Shown here piece after piece: positions 27,485 to 32,598 of a stretch of 32,598 bases of DNA (position 1 is its first letter; each line of letters starts with the position of its first letter). The translations under genes and the position numbers were made by a program. The stretch covers positions 1-32,598 of the forward strand of contig CBFFRQ010000009.1 of NCBI GenBank assembly GCA_965644315.1, given 5' to 3'. The notes below the pieces were generated by a model that searched no databases, was not told where the DNA came from, and saw only the letters and a list, made by a program, of their open reading frames with translations. Source of the stretch: Caecitellus pseudoparvulus (taxonomy: Eukaryota; Bigyra: Bicosoecida).

Positions 27485-29494
27485 TCAGTCCAAGTCAGCG
27501 TCGGCAGGCGGCGGTGGAGGCAAGTTCAGCACAGCCCCTTCAGGGACAGCGGCAGGTGCCTCCTCTGCATCACCAGACTCAACTGCAGCTGCCGCCGTGG
27601 TGGAAGAAGCAGGGGCGGCGTCTTCCTGCGAGGGAGCAGGGGCAGCCGCTTCGTTGTACTGCGCCTCGGTGATGCGCGTGGCCACGATGGAGCGCTCGTC
27701 GAACTTGCGCCCCTTCATGGCTGCGGCGCACTTGTCTGCAGCAGCTTCATCTGCGAAACACACGAAGATCGGCACGCCTGCCTCGTCAGGCGTGCCCAGC
27801 GTGACGCCCTTCACGGTGCCGAATCCCGCACACTCCTCCTGCACCTCGCCCAGCACCTCCTGCACTTCCTCCCCATCGCTCAGCATGTCCAGGGTCAGGA
27901 TGCCGCCCAGCTGCACAGCAGGCTTTGGCCCAGCAGCCTCCTCCCCCTGCGGCTGGCCATCGGCCCCCAGCTCTGTGGCCTTGATGCACAGTGGCCGCCC
28001 GCCCATATCCAGGCCCTGCAGCTGGTCAGCCACAACCTCGTGCAAGGAGGGGTCTTCCAGACGGGCCTGCACGACGCCGGGCACTTCACTGCCCGCCGCC
28101 TCCACCGCCTCGCACGAGACGACCTTGCCGAACGGCTCCAGCACCTGCCGCACCGCCTCAGGCCCGAAGTCGTCCTTCAAGTTGCTCACGCGGAGCACAG
28201 GGTCTGCAGCACGCTCCCCAGCTCCGCCAGCACCCCCTGCCAGCGCGGCAAGGGCTGCGACAGTGTCTGCAGCTCCCGAACCCAGCTCGGTGGCGTTGGA
28301 GGAGGTGGCAGGGGGGGCCAGGGATGCCGCCATCTGTAGGTACGCCTTGGGTCGCCCCACCTTGAGAGCGTTGCCGTACAGCATGATGCCGTTAAGGGCG
28401 GTGGCAGCCTCCGCCTCCTTGGGGCCACGGAATTCGATGAAGCAGAAGCGCTGGTTAGCCTCATACCGCACGGCGGAAATGGGGTCTCCAGGCCCACTCG
28501 CTGCGCCAATGGCAGCCATGGCAGAAGTGAAGAACTCTTTCACCTGCGCAGGCAGAATGCCGGCGGGCAAATTGCCGATGTACAGCTCACGGGCAATTTT
28601 GTCGTTGGCTGGCACGGCAGCCTGGGACACCAGCGCAGCGGCACGGGCCACGGCCGCCATGGGGTCAGAGGCATCCGTCGACGATGTGGAGGGCGCTGAG
28701 CTGACCAAGGCTGAGACGGCCTGCGAGGCGGAGCCCGAGGCAGCGCCAGACACCCCTCCAAACGCACCTGCAGCTGCAGCGGCGACGCTGCCCCCACCCA
28801 GCTGCTTCAGCAGTTGAGCAACGGATGAGCCGACATCTACCTTGGTCTCTGGCGCTGCTCTGCCAGGGGGACTGCGAGAGCGTGGGCGAGCAGGGGACGG
28901 GGGCCGGTGGCCGTGGCGCGGTGGGCTGCGCCCGCGGTCATACCGCCCTCGGCTTCCACTCCAGGTGTGCCCTTGGTACCTGTCATCATAGTGGCCACGC
29001 CCACGGCGGTGGTAGCCCCTGCCATCATCGTACCGGGAACCTGAGCGGCGGTCATCATAGCGGCGGTCATCATGCCGTGAGCCCGAGCGGCGGTCATCGT
29101 AGCGGGAGCGAGACCGCCGATCGTCATACCGCGAGCGTGAGCGATAGTCATCATACCGTGGTCTGCTGCCACCCCGACTTCGTCCGCGGCTGCGGGAGGC
29201 GTCGCGGGATTGGCTCCGACGAGGGGACCTGCTTCGGCTGAGGATGTGGGAGGTGGCGCGGGAGTGCCAGCGCGGTGTCGGAAGGGCGTGCCTTGAGAGC
29301 GCTTGCTGCACGTACCCACGAGCAGGGCGAGACGTGCTGCGCCCAAACTCATCACGGGGAAGAGATTCGCCCCGTGTGTTCTTCTCTGCCTGGGTTGCGT
29401 CACTGTATGGGGCAAGGCGCTCCGTGCAGGCGACGCCGGGCAAGTGCGGAAATGGGTCCACGCACCTCGTAGAAAGAGCGCCGGTCTCAGCCAT
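27485..29494 (-). CDS. U2AF2: U2AF large subunit-like splicing factor (U2AF65)
   Basis: U2AF65 binds the polypyrimidine tract and recruits U2 snRNP to the branch point in the nucleus. Proposed exons are 29494-29466, 29336-29316 (a 21-nt micro-exon) and 29237-27485, ~600 residues. The micro-exon may be skipped, since exons 1 and 3 are also in phase. Residues ~12-130 form an RS domain with tandem SRYDDRRSGSRYDD repeats. RRM1 (~230-315) matches U2AF65 closely: RELYIGNLPAG with RFCFIEFR. The second RRM (~360-445, VLRVSNLKDDFGPEAVRQVLEPFGKVV) lacks a clear RNP1 aromatic motif. The third (~460-550) is a UHM with LDMLSDGEEV and the R-x-F motif RKF that binds partners such as SF1 and SF3B1. RS, two RRMs and UHM in this order define the family. 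No introns are required in the rest. Confidence 0.88.
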   Translation of the reverse strand: MAETGALSTRCVDPFPHLPGVACTERLAPYSDATQAEKNTRGESLPRDEFGRSTSRPARGYVQQALSRHALPTPRWHSRATSHILSRSRSPRRSQSRDASRSRGRSRGGSRPRYDDYRSRSRYDDRRSRSRYDDRRSGSRHDDRRYDDRRSGSRYDDGRGYHRRGRGHYDDRYQGHTWSGSRGRYDRGRSPPRHGHRPPSPARPRSRSPPGRAAPETKVDVGSSVAQLLKQLGGGSVAAAAAGAFGGVSGAASGSASQAVSALVSSAPSTSSTDASDPMAAVARAAALVSQAAVPANDKIARELYIGNLPAGILPAQVKEFFTSAMAAIGAASGPGDPISAVRYEANQRFCFIEFRGPKEAEAATALNGIMLYGNALKVGRPKAYLQMAASLAPPATSSNATELGSGAADTVAALAALAGGAGGAGERAADPVLRVSNLKDDFGPEAVRQVLEPFGKVVSCEAVEAAGSEVPGVVQARLEDPSLHEVVADQLQGLDMGGRPLCIKATELGADGQPQGEEAAGPKPAVQLGGILTLDMLSDGEEVQEVLGEVQEECAGFGTVKGVTLGTPDEAGVPIFVCFADEAAADKCAAAMKGRKFDERSIVATRITEAQYNEAAAPAPSQEDAAPASSTTAAAAVESGDAEEAPAAVPEGAVLNLPPPPPADADLD

Positions 29495-29669
29495 GCTGTG
29501 CACCGACGGAAGTTGTGAACTACTGAACCGCCTCCAGATATCAACAGGACGAAGCCTGCATGCCCATACCACAGGCAAAGGTCGCCTTCGGGCATGAACC
29601 TGTCGCGGTGAAATTGCTTCTGAGGTCGAAGTGCATTGGACCCCGGCTGCAGCTAGCGGTCAGGCTGGC

Positions 29670-32598
29670 TTACAGCTCCACATCAGGCACAGCTGGCGTG
29701 CAAGCCAGCATGGTCATACCATCTTCTGCCGGCACCCAGCGCAGAATGTCGTTGCCGTCACACCCCGCGTTGCTGACACCGTTTGACAGGAGGGACTGCA
29801 CCGCGCTTTGGATGGCGTGCGCTGTCTCTGGGCTCAACTCAGCAAGCCAAGCATCCAGAACGCCAGCGTAGCCCAGCACCAACAAGAACAGCGTCAAGTA
29901 CAAGATCGTCGCTGTGACAGCATAGATGGGCAGTGCCAGCCCACTTCCCTGCTTGCCTGCGAGGGCAAGCTCTTGCTGCACCTTGGCCAGTTGTTGCTGC
30001 GACTCATCCAGAGCAGAGCTTGCTGTCTGCACTGCACTCGCAGCATCAGCGTGCTTGCTCTGCAGATCCGACACAGCTGCCTCCTTCTCCTCACACTGCC
30101 GCTGCAGCGAAGCGGTTTCTTCCTGCAGGGCAGCAGATTCTTTCTGCAGAGAAGCAGTTTTTTCTTGCAGAGCGCCGATGTCGTCTGCCGCAGCTTCCAC
30201 CACGCGTTCAGCCTCCACCATGCTAAGCCACTTACCAAACGCTGTCCGCACCGCAAAGTGCGCCAGCCCACGCTTACGCAACACCGCGAAACGGTCCAAC
30301 ACAGCCATCGCACCACGACGAGCCGACGCCTGCCGCTCCTTCAACGCCCGCTGACGCTCCGCATCACGCTCACTGCTCACATGCCCCTCCAGCGCCTTGG
30401 CCTCCTCCAGCTCCTTCCGCAGCTGCAGCACATGTGCCTGTGACTCGCGCAGGGCCGCCTGATCCGCCTCCGCCTTGCGCTGCGCATGCACCATGGACAC
30501 CCACCGACCCCACGCCAGGGACAGCACACCGTTCTGCTGCACACGCTGCTGCAGCGTCACGAAGCGATGCAACGCCGCCAGCGCATGGGACCGAGTGCGT
30601 CCGTCGGCCGCCGCCAGCTTCACCTTCAGCGCATCGGCCTGCTCAGAGGCGGCCTGCTCAGCTGCATCCTTCTCCTCACACACAGCTGCCAGCCGAGCCT
30701 GCAGATCCTCCTCGGCAGCCGCAGCAGCCTCAGCTTCCCGGTCAGCCTGCACCATGCCTTGCCACTTCCCGAACACCAGCCGCATGGTGGCGGTGGTCAG
30801 AGACCGGCGGTGCAGCGTGAACAGGCGCTGCACTGCCTCCTCCACCTGCTTGTTGCGTGCTGCAGTGAGGGCGTGGCTGTGCTGTGCCTGCAGTTGCTGC
30901 TTCTCGGCTTCGGCAGCCTCTGCTTCAGAAGCGCGTGCTTGCTGGGCTGCCTCCAGCTCTGCAGCCAGTGCACGCACACGGCCTGACAGCTCCTCCTCAG
31001 TGCCACGTGCTGCCTCACTGGCCCGTGCAGCGCACGCCATATCATGCCACTTGCCAAACGCTGTCCGCACCGCAAAGTGCGCCAGCCCACGCTTACGCAA
31101 CACCGCGAAACGGTCCAGCACAGCCATCGCACCACGACGAGCCGACGCCTGCCGCTCCTCCAACGCCCGCTGACGCTCCGCATCACGCTCGCTGCTCACA
31201 TGCCCCTCCAGCGCCTTGGCCTCCTCCAGCTCCTTCCGCAGCTGCAGCACATGTGCCTGTGACTCGCGCAGGGCCGCCTGATCCGCCTCCGCCTTGCGCT
31301 GCGCATGCACCATGGACACCCACCGACCCCATGCCAGGGACAGCACACCGTTCTGCTGCACACGCTGCTGCAGCGTCACGAAGCGATGCAACGCCGCCAG
31401 CGCATGGGACCGTGTGCGCCCGTCGGCTGCCGCCAGCTTCACCTTCAGCGCATCGGCCTGCTCAGAGGCGGCCTGCTCAGCTGCATCCTTCTCCTCACAC
31501 ACAGCTGCCAGCCGAGCCTGCAGATCCTCCTCAGCAGCCGCAGCAGCCTCAGCTTCCCGGTCAGCCTGCACCATGCCTTGCCACTTCCCGAACACCAGCC
31601 GCATGGTGGCGGTGGTCAGAGACCGGCGGTGCAGCGTGAACAGGCGCTGCACTGCCTCCTCCACCTGCTTGTTGCGTGCTGCAGTGAGGGCGTGGCTGTG
31701 CTGTGCCTGCAGTTGCTGCTTCTCGGCTTCGGCAGCCTCTGCTTCGGAAGCGCGTGCTTGCTGGGCTGCCTCCAGCTCTGCAGCCAGTGCACGCACACGG
31801 CCTGACAGCTCCTCCTCAGTGCCACGTGCTGCCTCACTGGCCCGTGCAGCGCACGCCATATCGTGCCACTTGCCAAACGCTGTCCGCACCGCAAAGTGCG
31901 CCAGCCCACGCTTACGCAACACCGCGAAACGGTCCAGCACAGCCATCGCACCACGGCGAGCCGACGCCTGCCGCTCCTCCAGCGCCCGCTGACGCTCCGC
32001 ATCACGCTCACTGCTCACATGCCCCTCCAGCGCCTTGGCCTCCTCCAGCTCCTTCCGCAGCTGCAGCACATGTGCCTGTGACTCGCGCAGGGCCGCCTGA
32101 TCCGCCTCCGCCTTGCGCTGCGCATGCACCATGGACACCCACCGACCCCATGCCAGGGACAGCACACCGTTCTGCTGCACACGCTGCTGCAGCGTCACGA
32201 AGCGATGCAACGCCGCCAGTGCATGGGACCGTGTGCGTCCGTCGGCTGCCGCCAGCTTCACCTTCAGCGCATCGGCCTGCTCAGAGGCGGCCTGCTCAGC
32301 TGCATCCTTCTCCTCACACACAGCTGCCAGCCGAGCCTGCAGATCCTCCTCGGCAGCCGCAGCAGCCTCAGCTTCCCGGTCAGCCTGCACCATGCCTTGC
32401 CACTTCCCGAACACCAGCCGCATGGTGGCGGTGGTCAGAGACCGGCGGTGCAGCGTGAACAGGCGCTGCACTGCCTCCTCCACCTGCTTGTTGCGTGCTG
32501 CAGTGAGGGCGTGGCTGTGCTGTGCCTGCAGTTGCTGCTTCTCAGCTTCGGCAGCCTCTGCTTCAGAAGCGCGTGCTTGCTGGGCTGCCTCCAGCTCT
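29670..32598 (-). CDS. Giant repeated coiled-coil protein with C-terminal membrane anchor (5' end outside window)
   Basis: The frame is open from the right window edge to TAA 29670-29672, ~975 residues in view; the true start lies beyond 32598. The protein is almost entirely helical, with a 273-residue unit repeated nearly identically (819 bp of DNA, ~2.9 copies seen). Each unit holds three subunits of 87-95 residues, each with a motif like RFxxLxxR...AFGKWxxMVxAxR followed by Glu/Ala/Gln-rich coiled coil. The Trp-centred motif resembles the W-containing helical repeats of Sfi1-type centrin-binding proteins, but the spacing is much longer. After the last motif come heptads (EKTASLQKESAALQEETASLQ), one transmembrane segment (YAVTATILYLTLFLLVLGYAGVL) and ~60 C-terminal residues. 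A golgin-like tether or a cytoskeletal linker at an internal membrane is plausible inference. Confidence 0.8.
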   Translation of the reverse strand, partial: ELEAAQQARASEAEAAEAEKQQLQAQHSHALTAARNKQVEEAVQRLFTLHRRSLTTATMRLVFGKWQGMVQADREAEAAAAAEEDLQARLAAVCEEKDAAEQAASEQADALKVKLAAADGRTRSHALAALHRFVTLQQRVQQNGVLSLAWGRWVSMVHAQRKAEADQAALRESQAHVLQLRKELEEAKALEGHVSSERDAERQRALEERQASARRGAMAVLDRFAVLRKRGLAHFAVRTAFGKWHDMACAARASEAARGTEEELSGRVRALAAELEAAQQARASEAEAAEAEKQQLQAQHSHALTAARNKQVEEAVQRLFTLHRRSLTTATMRLVFGKWQGMVQADREAEAAAAAEEDLQARLAAVCEEKDAAEQAASEQADALKVKLAAADGRTRSHALAALHRFVTLQQRVQQNGVLSLAWGRWVSMVHAQRKAEADQAALRESQAHVLQLRKELEEAKALEGHVSSERDAERQRALEERQASARRGAMAVLDRFAVLRKRGLAHFAVRTAFGKWHDMACAARASEAARGTEEELSGRVRALAAELEAAQQARASEAEAAEAEKQQLQAQHSHALTAARNKQVEEAVQRLFTLHRRSLTTATMRLVFGKWQGMVQADREAEAAAAAEEDLQARLAAVCEEKDAAEQAASEQADALKVKLAAADGRTRSHALAALHRFVTLQQRVQQNGVLSLAWGRWVSMVHAQRKAEADQAALRESQAHVLQLRKELEEAKALEGHVSSERDAERQRALKERQASARRGAMAVLDRFAVLRKRGLAHFAVRTAFGKWLSMVEAERVVEAAADDIGALQEKTASLQKESAALQEETASLQRQCEEKEAAVSDLQSKHADAASAVQTASSALDESQQQLAKVQQELALAGKQGSGLALPIYAVTATILYLTLFLLVLGYAGVLDAWLAELSPETAHAIQSAVQSLLSNGVSNAGCDGNDILRWVPAEDGMTMLACTPAVPDVEL
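30226..32598. repeat. 819-bp coding tandem repeat, at least 2.9 copies
   Basis: Sequence from about 30226 recurs at +819 and +1638 with only scattered substitutions and no length change (for example CTCCTTCAACGCC near 30336, CTCCTCCAACGCC near 31155 and CTCCTCCAGCGCC near 31974). The array continues past the right edge. The near identity points to recent expansion or ongoing homogenisation, and it could collapse in short-read assemblies. Confidence 0.95.

Noticed and set aside
27438-28817. 459-codon plus-strand open frame, Ala/Ser-rich
   Set aside because: Antisense shadow of the U2AF65-like gene, whose RRM motifs are clear on the other strand.

Overview
This window is the end of a linear eukaryotic chromosome. 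It opens with about 278 perfect CCCTAA units (1-1671), the C-rich strand of a TTAGGG-type telomere. Inside this come two copies of a subtelomeric element, then a dense run of intron-containing genes. Introns are mostly 63-90 nt with GTGAGT, GTGCGT or GTAAGT donors, coding DNA is GC-rich, and intergenic gaps are short. I infer a compact-genome, GC-rich unicellular eukaryote (protist or microalga). The sequence does not let me name the lineage. All exon joins below were worked out by eye from reading frame, splice signals and phase.

Telomere side (1-6580): element copy 1 (1672-4600) has one long ORF of about 708 codons and a ~620-nt 3' non-coding tail. A short interstitial telomeric tract (4595-4668) separates it from copy 2 (4669-6572). 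Copy 2 is the same sequence cut off at its 5' end, with one substitution seen over 1904 bp. Both copies end at the same 3' base, fused to CTAACC. The orientation is the one expected if element RNA were copied onto the chromosome's G-strand 3' end, with 5' truncation and later telomere regrowth. No reverse transcriptase is visible, so the mechanism is inferred. A remnant telomeric seed also supplies the stop codon of the first host gene, which suggests an old break healed by telomere addition.

Host genes: almost all are on the minus strand. In order they are an unrecognised 3-exon gene (6567-8654), prolyl oligopeptidase (9311-11923), a coiled-coil/ankyrin protein with a 13-residue acidic repeat (12156-15032), Ran GTPase (15384-16511), a TFIIF-beta-like protein (16668-17824), an F-box + SPRY protein (18090-20643) and a PIF1-family helicase (20869-23099). 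One plus-strand gene for a two-pass membrane protein (23770-24870) follows. It converges, with 27 bp between stop codons, on a DEAD-box RNA helicase with a probable organelle presequence (24898-27286). Then come a U2AF65-like splicing factor (27485-29494) and a giant coiled-coil, C-terminally membrane-anchored protein built of 819-bp tandem repeats, which runs off the right edge (29670-32598).

The host genes are mostly housekeeping functions (nuclear transport, transcription, splicing, RNA and DNA helicases, peptide turnover) and do not form one pathway. The most unusual part of the window is the telomere-embedded element pair and its seams. Next are the internally repeated proteins and a small minisatellite that overlaps the end of the F-box/SPRY gene.
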